Below, in pieces: positions 12,599 to 20,944 of a DNA stretch of 32,817 nt. The DNA is from Planctomycetota bacterium (GTDB taxonomy: Bacteria; Planctomycetota; GCA-002687715). The notes under the pieces were generated by a model. The model ran no database searches. It was given only the letters and a program-made list of their open reading frames with translations, and was not told where the DNA came from. Position numbers and translations under genes: made by a program. Location: contig NZBC01000219.1 in NCBI GenBank assembly GCA_002687715.1, positions 1-32,817 on the forward strand. Direction: 5' to 3'. Position 1 is the stretch's first letter, and every line of letters begins with the position of its first letter.

Positions 12599-14617
12599 TC
12601 AGGGCTGGACCGCGAAGGACAGCGCGTTCGAGAGTTCGAAGCCCAGCGGTGCGGAGGGTGTCATGACCAACCACTGGAGGTAGGCGCCACTGCCGACGAT
12701 TGCTGGGTTGGTTGGGAAGACAGCCGATAGCGACGCTTGCCCCGCGGGATCAACGAACGCCAGGTGACTGGTGTCGGGCGAGATGAGAACAAAGCAGCCG
12801 GGCTGACCCAGGGAAGCGAGATCGATCGGCAGGGGGACCCCCAGCCACGAGGTGTTGCTCGCGCCTTGCAGGAGGAACGACACGGCGAGTCCGGGCGCGC
12901 CGTCCAACGTGGCCGTGAACGGCTGCCCGAGGCGCGGAGGCCCGCCGGTGCCGATGACGAGCCCGTTGCATCCCGTGCCGAACATCGCGATCGCGGGCGG
13001 GCCGGGTACCGAGAACGAGGCCAGCCGCTCTTCCATCAGATGACCGAAGTGCGGGGCCTGCACGTCGGCAAGCGGATTGCCATGGCCATCAAGCGTCCAC
13101 TGCTTGGCGTCGACGAGGAACCGGAACGCACGTCGATATACCAGGCGTGCCCGGACCTGGAAATTTCCCCCACCCAGCGGGAGCTGGAAGCTGTAGTGAG
13201 TGGTATCCGATGCCAGGGCGGCGATGCGGTTGTCGAAGGTGATGCCGGTCGCGTCGGTGAAGAACGTCGGCCCCTGCCCGCTGGCGTCGTGGTTCACCTT
13301 CGCGTAGAGCTTGCCCGGGAGTCCGCCGTAGTAGCCTTGGGCCGGATCTCCGACGCCGCCCAAGGCGTGCACGGATTGGCCTCCCGTATCGACGAGTTCG
13401 AGGTTGCCCTCCTCACGCCACGCCTCGACAAGCAGGATCATGTTCCGGACCGTGACCCCGGTTGGCACGTGGTGACCCGTGTGCTGATTCGTGATGGTGA
13501 CATCGACCTCGGCCGACGTCGCCCCGAGTTGGGTCGTGATCGAGAGCTCGACTGCGTGCTCGAGGAACTCGGGCGTCGTGCCCTCGATGCGGTGGGAGCG
13601 GATGGTCGAGGGATCCCGCTGGGGTGGTTGGAAGGCGACTGCGACCGTGGTCGCGCCATACGACGGCATGTGGCAATCGACGCAAGTGGCAGCCTGCGGG
13701 GACATCGGGTCGGCGTAGGGCGACGCCAGCCACTCGAGATACGTCGGCTCGGAAATGACTCCGTTCGGCTCCTCGAAGTTGCCGTTGGCATCCGGGTCGT
13801 TCTTGTCCTGGTGACAAGCGGCGCACACTTCGGCCGTCAGTTGGGGCTGGTAGGACGGCTCCATGAATCCCGGGACGTGGATGCTCGTGTCGCCCAGCAC
13901 CCCGTACATCACCTGCTCTCCAGGGTTCGGGCGCGACCACTCCACGACGCCGCTCCAGATTCCGGGGAAGTTCGGGCGGGTCATATCGATGTCCGCGACC
14001 TTGTGACACACATCGCACGAGATGCCGTGCAGCGACGCCGGGGTGGCGCTGCCCACTGGCGACATCGGTACGTGGCCCTGTTCGATCCACGTCTCCGGCT
14101 CGTGGCACGCCGCGCACTCGGACGCCGGGTTGCCCGCGGCGTGGACTGAGTCGCGTGTGTACACGAACCCCCCCATGCCGCCGGCGGTACCGGTCCCGTC
14201 GTAGATGTCGTGCACCCAGGTATTGACCGCCCCGAGTGCCATCGGCGACTGCTCCCATTGGGAGAACTGGTCTGGGTGACAGACACCACAGTTGTCCGGG
14301 TCCACCGGTTGGTAGTTCGGGTCGTTCATCGGTGGAACCGGCACGAGCTGCAGCACCACCCCAGTGGCCGGCGGGTTCACGAAGGTCGACGCGTTGTAGT
14401 AACCCTTTGCGGCGGCCACGATCACCAGTCCCGTTCCGGTGACGCCTGGCAGTTGGAACTCACCTTGACCGTTGGTGATGTCACGGGTCGTCGTGGCTTG
14501 CAAAGTCACCCGAGCGTCCGGCTTGGGTAGTCCCGTCGCCGCATCCATGACCGTTCCAGACACCTGGGCAGAAACCGGAAGAACGAGCAGCAAGATCAGG
14601 ATTGGAAGGCGAGACAT
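12599..14617 (-). CDS. Exported multiheme c-type cytochrome with N-terminal carboxypeptidase-regulatory domain (672 aa)
   Basis: The ATG at 14617 starts a signal peptide (MSRLPILILLLVLPVSAQ, cleavage near residue 18). Residues about 18-92 form a Cna-B/carboxypeptidase-regulatory beta-sandwich (VSGTVMDAATGLPKPDARVTL). Five CXXCH heme motifs follow at 110-114, 168-172, 201-205, 265-269 and 312-316, in the pattern of c554-like electron-transfer or substrate-reducing cytochromes. Further beta-rich regions run to the C-terminus, which resembles other planctomycete exported proteins. The last heme lies far from the C-terminus, so about half of the protein is non-heme scaffold. A periplasmic or surface electron carrier, or oxyanion/nitrogen reductase, is possible; substrate unknown. 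No sigma-54-like promoter was found upstream. Confidence 0.85.
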   Translation of the reverse strand: MSRLPILILLLVLPVSAQVSGTVMDAATGLPKPDARVTLQATTTRDITNGQGEFQLPGVTGTGLVIVAAAKGYYNASTFVNPPATGVVLQLVPVPPMNDPNYQPVDPDNCGVCHPDQFSQWEQSPMALGAVNTWVHDIYDGTGTAGGMGGFVYTRDSVHAAGNPASECAACHEPETWIEQGHVPMSPVGSATPASLHGISCDVCHKVADIDMTRPNFPGIWSGVVEWSRPNPGEQVMYGVLGDTSIHVPGFMEPSYQPQLTAEVCAACHQDKNDPDANGNFEEPNGVISEPTYLEWLASPYADPMSPQAATCVDCHMPSYGATTVAVAFQPPQRDPSTIRSHRIEGTTPEFLEHAVELSITTQLGATSAEVDVTITNQHTGHHVPTGVTVRNMILLVEAWREEGNLELVDTGGQSVHALGGVGDPAQGYYGGLPGKLYAKVNHDASGQGPTFFTDATGITFDNRIAALASDTTHYSFQLPLGGGNFQVRARLVYRRAFRFLVDAKQWTLDGHGNPLADVQAPHFGHLMEERLASFSVPGPPAIAMFGTGCNGLVIGTGGPPRLGQPFTATLDGAPGLAVSFLLQGASNTSWLGVPLPIDLASLGQPGCFVLISPDTSHLAFVDPAGQASLSAVFPTNPAIVGSGAYLQWLVMTPSAPLGFELSNALSFAVQP

Positions 14618-14667
14618 GGTTCGGCAACTCCGGGACGAACGGGAATAGGAAGTCCGCCCCAATTCTA

Positions 14668-14684
14668 GGGACCCCGCGGGTCCC
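14668..14684. terminator. GC-rich hairpin between the SDR operon end and the cytochrome gene
   Basis: GGGACCC-CGC-GGGTCCC, a perfect 7-bp stem with a 3-nt loop. On the minus strand it is followed by TAGAATT rather than a T-run. It could end the benzoyl-CoA operon about 137 nt after its last stop codon, or act in the cytochrome 5' region. Confidence 0.35.
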
Positions 14685-14813
14685 GGGTCCACGGCGGGAT
14701 CGTCCTTCATGACGCTCGTCAGTTCGGGTCGAGTGGCGACAGGGGCGGGTGCTGCGCCGATCCGTCCGCGAACCGCTCCGCGGACGTTGGCATCTGCAGT
14801 CGAAGCGGCCAGC

Positions 14814-14830
14814 GATCGCCTCAGGCGATC
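14814..14830 (-). terminator. Stem-loop with the SDR stop codon in its loop
   Basis: On the minus strand: GATCGCC-TGA-GGCGATC, a perfect 7-bp stem whose loop is exactly the stop codon of the SDR gene. There is no T-run. It may mark the 3' end of the eight-gene operon transcript. Confidence 0.4.
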
Positions 14831-15552
14831 TGGCCGCCGTCGACGACCAGAACGTGCCCGGTCACGTGCCGTGCGAGCTCGGACAGCAGGAATACGACCG
14901 GGCCCGCGACGTCCTGTGGGACACCGAGGTGCCCGAGCGCCGTTTCGCTGCAGGCGCGCTCGCGCGCCGAGTCCGAGAGCGTCTCCGTCATCGCGGTGAG
15001 GATCATCCCGGGAGCGATGGCGTTGATGCGAATGCCCTTGCGTCCGAGCTCGCGTGCGCCGGTTCGCACGAGTCCGATGACTCCGGCCTTGGCGGCGGAG
15101 TAGTTCGACTGTCCGAATCGTCCGCGGAGGCCGTTGATCGACGTGATCTGGACGATGACCCCTCGCCCCGTCTCCGCCATCCGCCGCGCCGCGGCGCGCT
15201 GCAAGTTGAAGGCGCCCGTCAGGTCGACGTCGATGACATCGCGCCACTCCTCGTCGGTCATCTTCATCAGCGTTCGATCTCGCGTCAGCCCGGTTGCGTT
15301 CACGAGGCCGTCGAGGCGTCCGGAACGTTCGATGACCGCATCGAGGCCCGCGTCGACGGAGTCAGGATCGCAGACGTCGGTGCGGATGAACGACGCGTCC
15401 GTGGGGCCGGGCCGCGGTTCCAACGAGAGATCCCAGGCGTAGGCACCTCCTTCGCGGAGTGCGGCCAGAACCGCCGCGCCGATCCCACCCGAACCCCCGG
15501 CGACTGCGACGACCATGCCGTCGATACCGGGTAGATCGGCCGCAGTGGTCAT
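14821..15552 (-). CDS. Short-chain dehydrogenase/reductase, FabG-like, last gene of the benzoyl-CoA operon (243 aa)
   Basis: A classical SDR: nucleotide motif GGSGGIG at 19-25, NATG at 85-88, catalytic Ser138, Tyr151 and Lys155 (SNYSAAK) and the C-terminal VVDGGQIA. The helix-4 position usually held by Asn (VNLTG) is Asp110 (VDLTG). The ATG at 15552 overlaps the bcrD stop as ATGA, so it is translationally coupled. An NAD(P)-dependent 3-oxoacyl/3-hydroxyacyl dehydrogenase fits. From its position it may oxidise a 3-hydroxyacyl-CoA such as 3-hydroxypimeloyl-CoA after ring opening, but that is inference. Confidence 0.9.
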   Translation of the reverse strand: MTTAADLPGIDGMVVAVAGGSGGIGAAVLAALREGGAYAWDLSLEPRPGPTDASFIRTDVCDPDSVDAGLDAVIERSGRLDGLVNATGLTRDRTLMKMTDEEWRDVIDVDLTGAFNLQRAAARRMAETGRGVIVQITSINGLRGRFGQSNYSAAKAGVIGLVRTGARELGRKGIRINAIAPGMILTAMTETLSDSARERACSETALGHLGVPQDVAGPVVFLLSELARHVTGHVLVVDGGQIA

Positions 15553-16379
15553 GCGCGTGCCGTCCGGGCCGCCAGTACTTCGTGCCTGAACGCGCCGAAG
15601 ATGGCGGCGCCGATCGCGCCAGCGTGAATGCTCTGCGGATGCGGCCGCACCTCGAACGGGAGCTCCTGGTCCTGCACGATCTCGGAGATCGCGGCGACGA
15701 GTCCGTCGTCCTGCGCGAGGCCGCCGGTCATGACGACGATCCCATCACTCCGGGAGGCCTTGAGCAGCTTCACCAATCGGCCGGCCATGCTCAGGTGGAT
15801 GCCCTTGAGGATGTTCGGGATGGAGATCCCTCGTGAGACCATGTTGATGACGTCCGTCTCGGCCAGGACCGCGCAGATGTTGCTGCAGGTCTCGGGATCG
15901 TCAGCGCTGCGCGACAAAGGGCCGACCTCGTCGAGTGCGACGCCCAGATAGCGACTGATGTTCTCGACGAACTGCCCCGAGCCGGACGCGCACTGCGAGG
16001 TCATGCGATAGGTCAGCACCTTGCCCCGCCCGTCCATCTTGATGGCCTTGCCGTGGAGGGCGCCGACGTCCAGCACCGCACGCGCTTCCGGCACGAGATG
16101 CACGCCGCCCCGCGCGTGCGCCGTCATCGAATAGAAGTGTCCCCGACGGAATTCCACGAGGTCGCCCTCGCCGGTCGTGGCGATGTACTCGACGTCGTCC
16201 TCACCGAGACCGGCGGATGCGAGCGCGGCTTGGTACGCGCCGGGAATGACCGCCTTGACATCGCGGCGCCGCAGCCGCTCCGCATGCGTGGTCAGCACCT
16301 CGCCTTCTTGCGCATCGCCATCCCAGATCGCGATCTTCAGTGTGCTGCTGCCGACATCGAGGCCCGCAGTGACGGTCAT
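15549..16379 (-). CDS. bcrD: ATP-dependent benzoyl-CoA reductase, delta subunit (activase/ATPase)
   Basis: A BadG/HgdC-family ATPase (276 aa, close to the usual 280-290). The sugar-kinase/Hsp70 phosphate loop GLDVGSSTLK is at the N-terminus, and the two Cys that share a 4Fe-4S cluster across the BcrA/BcrD interface are visible in SQCASGSGQF and in CSNICAVLAETDVI. With BcrA it hydrolyses ATP to drive low-potential electrons to BcrBC for ring reduction of benzoyl-CoA. The gene overlaps bcrA upstream and the SDR downstream, both as ATGA. The shorter of two paralogous ATPases in this order matches the Thauera-type bcrCBAD arrangement; BzdQ is the Azoarcus-type equivalent. Confidence 0.9.
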   Translation of the reverse strand: MTVTAGLDVGSSTLKIAIWDGDAQEGEVLTTHAERLRRRDVKAVIPGAYQAALASAGLGEDDVEYIATTGEGDLVEFRRGHFYSMTAHARGGVHLVPEARAVLDVGALHGKAIKMDGRGKVLTYRMTSQCASGSGQFVENISRYLGVALDEVGPLSRSADDPETCSNICAVLAETDVINMVSRGISIPNILKGIHLSMAGRLVKLLKASRSDGIVVMTGGLAQDDGLVAAISEIVQDQELPFEVRPHPQSIHAGAIGAAIFGAFRHEVLAARTARA

Positions 16380-17704
16380 GCGACCTCCTTCTCGCCCTCG
16401 GCATGACGTCTGGCGAACAACGCGGCCCCGAGCGCTCCGGTGTAGATGGAGTCAGGGCTTATGTTCAGGTGTCGCTCTCCGTAGTTCTCCTGGACGAGGC
16501 ATTCGAGCGCTTTGACGGCAGCCTCGTTGTTGGCGACGCCGCCCGTGAAGGTGAACTCGTCCCGGATGCCCCCGGAACGAGCGAGGAGTGACATCGCCCG
16601 GAGGATCATGGCCCGGTGCAGGCCGCCGAGAATGTCCTCTCGGCGCTGGCCGATCGCCAGGCGGTCTCGTAGCTCGGCCCCCGCGAACACCGTGCAGGTG
16701 GAGTTGATCTTGACCGGCGTCTTCGCTCGCAGCGCCATCGGTCCCAGGTCCTGTACGCCCATGTTCATCTCGTCGGCGATGTAGCCCAGGTAGCGTCCGC
16801 ACCCGGCGGCGCACCGGTCGTTCATCTGGAAGCTCTCCACGATTCCGTCAGCGTCCACTTGGATCGCTTTGGTGTCCTGACCACCGATGTCCAGGACCGT
16901 CCGGGTCTCGGGGAACATGGCGTGCGCTCCGAGGCCGTGACAGAGGATCTCTGACCGGATGTTCTCCCGGGGGAACGGCAGCCGGGCCCGTCCGTAGCCC
17001 GTGCCGACGACGCAGGCTTCCGTCAGCGTTTCGCGGGCGACATCCTCGAGTTGCGCACGCAGTGCGGCGCTACGAATGTCGTCGAGGGAGCCTCCCTCGA
17101 GTGCGTCCCCCATGGCGCACATCACGTTGCTTTCGAACGTGACCTCCGGCACGTGGTTCTCGACGCCGATGATCGACTTGTCGTACAGGCCCATCATGAG
17201 GTCGAAGGGGACAGAGCGTTCGCGGCAGCAGGGTTCCATGATCTCCAGGAGGCGGCTGCCGGCGAGGTCGCGGAAGAAGTTCGAACGGCGCGCTCCTGTC
17301 TCCGAGAACAGAGCCCGCGTTTCGCTGCGCAGTGTTGCGAACGACGACTCGAGGACGCCTTGTGCCGCGTCTCGCACCTTGCTGAATCTCGGACCCGTGA
17401 GGTGTTCGGTGCACGCCGCCTGCAGGTCGTCGAGCTGCCCCGAATACTGCTCTCGGCGAAACCCGAGCTCGAGACGCTGCATGATCCCGTCCCGGGCCCC
17501 CGCGGCCACGGACTCGAACGCGGCGCGGGATCGAAACAGGTTGAATCGGCTGTCGATCAGCGCCTCATTGCGCGCGACCGCGCATGCGACGTCGTAGTTC
17601 GACCGGCTGTTGGTGATGCCGCGGCCGAGGACCCGACCATCCTCATCGAGGACGATGGCCTTGGTGGTCGTGCTGCCGAGGTCGATTCCGATGACCCCCC
17701 TCAT
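16376..17704 (-). CDS. bcrA: ATP-dependent benzoyl-CoA reductase, alpha subunit (activase/ATPase)
   Basis: 442 aa, BadF/BadG/BcrA/BcrD ATPase family. Residues 1-20 hold the phosphate loop (GIDLGSTTTK). The second part has LDIGGQDTK around 271-279 and cluster-ligating Cys298 (NDRCAAGCGR) and Cys337 (NSTCTVFAGAE). The region between about 30 and 190 is the insertion that makes BcrA longer than BcrD. The ATG at 17704 overlaps the bcrB stop as ATGA. Together with BcrD it forms the ATP-hydrolysing electron-activation module of class I benzoyl-CoA reductase. The related 2-hydroxyacyl-CoA dehydratase activators are shorter and single, so the neighbourhood makes the assignment firm. Confidence 0.9.
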   Translation of the reverse strand: MRGVIGIDLGSTTTKAIVLDEDGRVLGRGITNSRSNYDVACAVARNEALIDSRFNLFRSRAAFESVAAGARDGIMQRLELGFRREQYSGQLDDLQAACTEHLTGPRFSKVRDAAQGVLESSFATLRSETRALFSETGARRSNFFRDLAGSRLLEIMEPCCRERSVPFDLMMGLYDKSIIGVENHVPEVTFESNVMCAMGDALEGGSLDDIRSAALRAQLEDVARETLTEACVVGTGYGRARLPFPRENIRSEILCHGLGAHAMFPETRTVLDIGGQDTKAIQVDADGIVESFQMNDRCAAGCGRYLGYIADEMNMGVQDLGPMALRAKTPVKINSTCTVFAGAELRDRLAIGQRREDILGGLHRAMILRAMSLLARSGGIRDEFTFTGGVANNEAAVKALECLVQENYGERHLNISPDSIYTGALGAALFARRHAEGEKEVA

Positions 17705-18978
17705 GACGCCTGTACCTGTTTCTGGGCCAGCATCTGGAAGTAGGACTCGAGCCGGTTCTTGACGTTGGACGCCGAGAAGTACCGGGGGTCGACGAGGTCC
17801 GTCTCGACGAATGCGCCGGGGATTCCCGTGCGCTCCTCCACCTCGCGCAGGATGAGGAGCTGGCCGGCGGAGAACGAGTTGCAACTCTTGATGCTGTTGA
17901 TGAGGAAACCGTCCGCCGAGTAGTCCTCTACGTACTTGGAGATCATGTCGGTGCGCGTGGGCAGGTTGAGGTTCGTGTAGCAGCCCAGGCAGTACTCGGC
18001 GAGCGTCTCGAACGGCCGGTCCGGGTCGTGGCGGAATCCGCGGTCATAGACGCCGCCGACCTTCGTGTACGTGCTCGCGACGACGACGGCGCCCTCCTCG
18101 TGGAACATCCTCCAGAACTCGCGGAAGTGGGTCCAGTTCGGCGGGCCCTCGACGACGAGCCGGAACCGCTCCTTCTCGAGCGGACCCTCGGGCGTGATCG
18201 GGCCGGCGCCCACGCGCATGCGCTCTTGGACTTCCTCCCGGAGCTCGCGGTAGTAGGCCTCCGCCTCCCGGGTCCCACGGAACGCGGTGAAGATGGGCCC
18301 GATGTAGTACACGCCGCCGAAGTACGCGTCGATAGGGGAGGGCCGGTGCTTCGCCGACTCCAGCACGGTCACGAGATCGTCCTCGGCGCGCGCCGAGGAC
18401 GCGAGCAGGTCCTTCAAGCGGTCGATGTCGAATGCCTGACCGGTGACCTCTTCGAACTTCGGGATCACGTCTTCCCGGAGCTGCCGGATGACGTACTCCC
18501 GCATGTCGTCGGTGATCTCGCCGTCGCCTTGATACGGCACGTGGAGCATGGCGACCGGGCAGTCGTATTCCTCGCGGAGGAGCTCGAACCACTTCATGAA
18601 AGTGAAGCAGCCGGTGTACGAGAGCAGGAGCAGGTCTGGAGGGGGGATGTGCTCACCGGTGGGTCCGATGTTGCCCTTCTTCAACATCCCGATGTCGCAC
18701 TTGACGTAGGTGCAGACGTCCTCGGAGTGCCCGTGCCGCTCGGCCTCTGCGATGTACCCGGCCGATTTCTTGCGCATGCCTGATTGAAGGGCGTTGATCT
18801 CCGGGTGTACCGGGAGGCAATCGAATGACAGCATCAGCTCGGTGAGGTTGCCGGGCACGAATGTGTACACGACTTTCTTGCCTGATTCGTGCGCCGTCGT
18901 GAGCTTCTTGAAGTGTTGGGAGATCATCTCCTTCTGGCGGGCCATCGACGGTTCTTTGTGTACGGAGGGCGCGGTCAT
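17701..18978 (-). CDS. bcrB: ATP-dependent benzoyl-CoA reductase, beta subunit (catalytic module)
   Basis: 425 aa, HgdB-like 2-hydroxyacyl-CoA dehydratase/benzoyl-CoA reductase family. Visible conserved parts are GKKVVYTFVPGNLTELMLSFDCLPVHPEINAL near residues 33-65, LLLLSYTGCFTFMKWFELLREEY, EYCLGCYTNLNLPTR and the C-terminal SIKSCNSFSAGQLLILREVEERTGIPGAFVETDLVD. Cys residues in these segments are the expected ligands for a 4Fe-4S cluster at the substrate site shared with BcrC. The ATG at 18978 overlaps the bcrC stop (ATGA). It was distinguished from BcrC by its order (second catalytic subunit) and length. Confidence 0.88.
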   Translation of the reverse strand: MTAPSVHKEPSMARQKEMISQHFKKLTTAHESGKKVVYTFVPGNLTELMLSFDCLPVHPEINALQSGMRKKSAGYIAEAERHGHSEDVCTYVKCDIGMLKKGNIGPTGEHIPPPDLLLLSYTGCFTFMKWFELLREEYDCPVAMLHVPYQGDGEITDDMREYVIRQLREDVIPKFEEVTGQAFDIDRLKDLLASSARAEDDLVTVLESAKHRPSPIDAYFGGVYYIGPIFTAFRGTREAEAYYRELREEVQERMRVGAGPITPEGPLEKERFRLVVEGPPNWTHFREFWRMFHEEGAVVVASTYTKVGGVYDRGFRHDPDRPFETLAEYCLGCYTNLNLPTRTDMISKYVEDYSADGFLINSIKSCNSFSAGQLLILREVEERTGIPGAFVETDLVDPRYFSASNVKNRLESYFQMLAQKQVQAS

Positions 18979-20144
18979 ACGGAACTCCAGAGCTTGACGG
19001 AGTCGGAGAAAGTGCCGGCCTGTTCCCGGATCGGCTGAAGCTGCCCCGTGTTCTCCGAGTACTTGAAGGCGGTCGAGGGAATACCCGCTGCCTCGACCGC
19101 CTTCTGCAGCATGGGTCGCTCGAGCAGGGCAGGGTCGCAGAAGCTGGGTGCGGCGAAGATGATCCCGTCGGCGTCGCGGCGTCGCACGCATTCGATGAGA
19201 TCCTGCCCCTTGGTCCCGGCGTGGGGCTCGTAGCGGGCCGGGTTGGCGATACCTTGCTCGAGGAACGCGGTCACCAACGCGTCGACCGGATCGCCCGGTC
19301 GCGCGACGTCTTGCGCGAACCATCGGTTCACGAGCATGAAGTCGTCATCGACGACGTAGCATCCGGCTCGCTCCAGCGTGCGGATGAGGTCGAGAGGAGG
19401 TTGCTCGCAGAACGCACCGGAAACGACGACCCGGCTGTTGTCGCGTTCGGGGCGATCGTCCATCTCCGCGGCAGCCAGGTACTCACGCACGAGGTCGTTG
19501 TGCGCTTCGACCGGCAGCACCATTCCAGCCCGTTGCACGAGATAGACCTCCGACGTCGGAACCAGCCAGGGCACGGCGGATCGACGGTCGTAGAGCTCGC
19601 GGATCAGGCGCCGGTTCTCGTCGTAGAGTTCGATCGAGTGCTTCAGCGCGTCGTCGGTCACGGGCCGTCCGGCGATGCCCCCCAGGTCGTCGATCAGCTT
19701 GCGGAGCTCCGTCCGGAAGAACCGTCCGCCCCGGTCCGGTTCGAAGTTCTGTGGGACGTCGACGTACCGGACGTAGGTGTCCGGTCGCAGCAGCTGCCAC
19801 ATCCCGGAGAGGTTGCGGACGATGTCGCAGATCGATGGAAACAGGCACCCGTCCAGGAAGTCGAGGTTGCCTTTCAGCACGAGCTCGATGACCGAGCGCG
19901 GTAAGTGACAGATGTAGCTCTGAAAGAACGCGTCACCGCGAATGATCTCGAGCTTGTCGCCGCCGCCGAGGATCCCCACCGGCAACATCCCCGCGGCGTG
20001 GATGATCTCCCTTGGCACCCACATCGGGAGATAGCCGATGGCGTGGCGGCCGGGCGCCTCTTCCTTCCACGCGCGGCAGGCTGAGAACTCCAGGTCCTCG
20101 TAGAGCTCCTCGCACGTCGTGACGATGTCGGCGACGCGGCTCAT
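18975..20144 (-). CDS. bcrC: ATP-dependent benzoyl-CoA reductase, gamma subunit (catalytic module)
   Basis: 389 aa, matching the usual length of BcrC. It has the HgdB-like fold signatures HAIGYLPMWVPREIIHAAGMLPVGI, FPSICDIVRNLSGMW, VSGAFCEQPPLDL and the C-terminal GIIFAAPSFCDPALLERP with TAFKYSENTGQLQPIREQ. With BcrB it forms the benzoyl-CoA binding and two-electron ring-reducing module, yielding cyclohexa-1,5-diene-1-carbonyl-CoA. The ATG at 20144 was preferred over one 12 nt upstream because it has GGAGCGACCG spacing and overlaps the dch stop as ATGA, like the other junctions of this operon. Confidence 0.9.
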   Translation of the reverse strand: MSRVADIVTTCEELYEDLEFSACRAWKEEAPGRHAIGYLPMWVPREIIHAAGMLPVGILGGGDKLEIIRGDAFFQSYICHLPRSVIELVLKGNLDFLDGCLFPSICDIVRNLSGMWQLLRPDTYVRYVDVPQNFEPDRGGRFFRTELRKLIDDLGGIAGRPVTDDALKHSIELYDENRRLIRELYDRRSAVPWLVPTSEVYLVQRAGMVLPVEAHNDLVREYLAAAEMDDRPERDNSRVVVSGAFCEQPPLDLIRTLERAGCYVVDDDFMLVNRWFAQDVARPGDPVDALVTAFLEQGIANPARYEPHAGTKGQDLIECVRRRDADGIIFAAPSFCDPALLERPMLQKAVEAAGIPSTAFKYSENTGQLQPIREQAGTFSDSVKLWSSV

Positions 20145-20944
20145 CGGTCGCTCCATTGCGGCCGACGTTTCTCGAGGAACGCCCGGAGGCCCTCGACGGC
20201 ATCGTCGGTAGCCATCAGTTCGTTCAGATAGAGATGCTCCATCTCGTCCAGCTCCGCTCGCATGCGTTCGTGGAGTTCCCCGCGTGCTGCGCGGACGGCG
20301 TAGCGCAGGCCGACAGCGCTCTTGCCCGCGAGGTGCTGGTCGAACCAGTCTTGCGCTGCGGCCGTCGGGTCTTCCACGATAGCGTCGGCGAGCCCGATGT
20401 CGACGGCTTCGGACGCAGGTACGGAGCGACCGGTGATCAGGAGGTCGTCGGCCCGCGCCTGCCCCACCCGCGCGGGGAGCACGATGGACGCCACCGGAGC
20501 GAAGACGCCGAGTTTGATCTCCGGTTGGCCCAGGTGGGCATCGTCCGACACGAACACCCGATGGCAGAACGTGGCCAGCTCGCACCCGGCGCCGAGTGCG
20601 TGTCCCCGGACGGCAGCGAGGACCGGGACCGCGAGCGACATGAGGTCACGGAACAACCCGTGGAACCCGGCGAGCATCTCTTCGACCTGGTCGGGGAGGT
20701 GCTCCTCTACGGAAGCGCCGAAGGAGAAGTTCGGACCCTCGTGGTCGAACAGGATCGCCCGGAGCTCACTCTGGCCCATGGCATCTTCGAGCACGGTCCG
20801 GATCTCTTCGAGCATCGCGGAGTCGAGGATGTTTGCCGGGGGCCGCGACAGCACGATCCGGAGCAGGCGTCCGTCTCCTTCGAGACTCGCTGCAACGTGA
20901 TCGCGGGTGGTGTTGGCTCGACGATGGGGGAACGGCGGAGACAT
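20141..20944 (-). CDS. dch: Cyclohexa-1,5-dienecarbonyl-CoA hydratase
   Basis: 267 aa, crotonase (enoyl-CoA hydratase) superfamily. The oxyanion-hole region is visible as RGHALGAGCELATFCHRVFVS, followed by AHLGQPEIKLGVFAP, a combination typical of dienoyl-CoA hydratases of the benzoyl-CoA pathway. It adds water to the BCR product to form 6-hydroxycyclohex-1-ene-1-carbonyl-CoA, the substrate of Had. The ATG at 20944 follows GAGGAGAGGAG and overlaps the oah stop by one base (TGATG). The family call rests on sequence plus operon position; a generic enoyl-CoA hydratase is the alternative. Confidence 0.85.
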   Translation of the reverse strand: MSPPFPHRRANTTRDHVAASLEGDGRLLRIVLSRPPANILDSAMLEEIRTVLEDAMGQSELRAILFDHEGPNFSFGASVEEHLPDQVEEMLAGFHGLFRDLMSLAVPVLAAVRGHALGAGCELATFCHRVFVSDDAHLGQPEIKLGVFAPVASIVLPARVGQARADDLLITGRSVPASEAVDIGLADAIVEDPTAAAQDWFDQHLAGKSAVGLRYAVRAARGELHERMRAELDEMEHLYLNELMATDDAVEGLRAFLEKRRPQWSDR

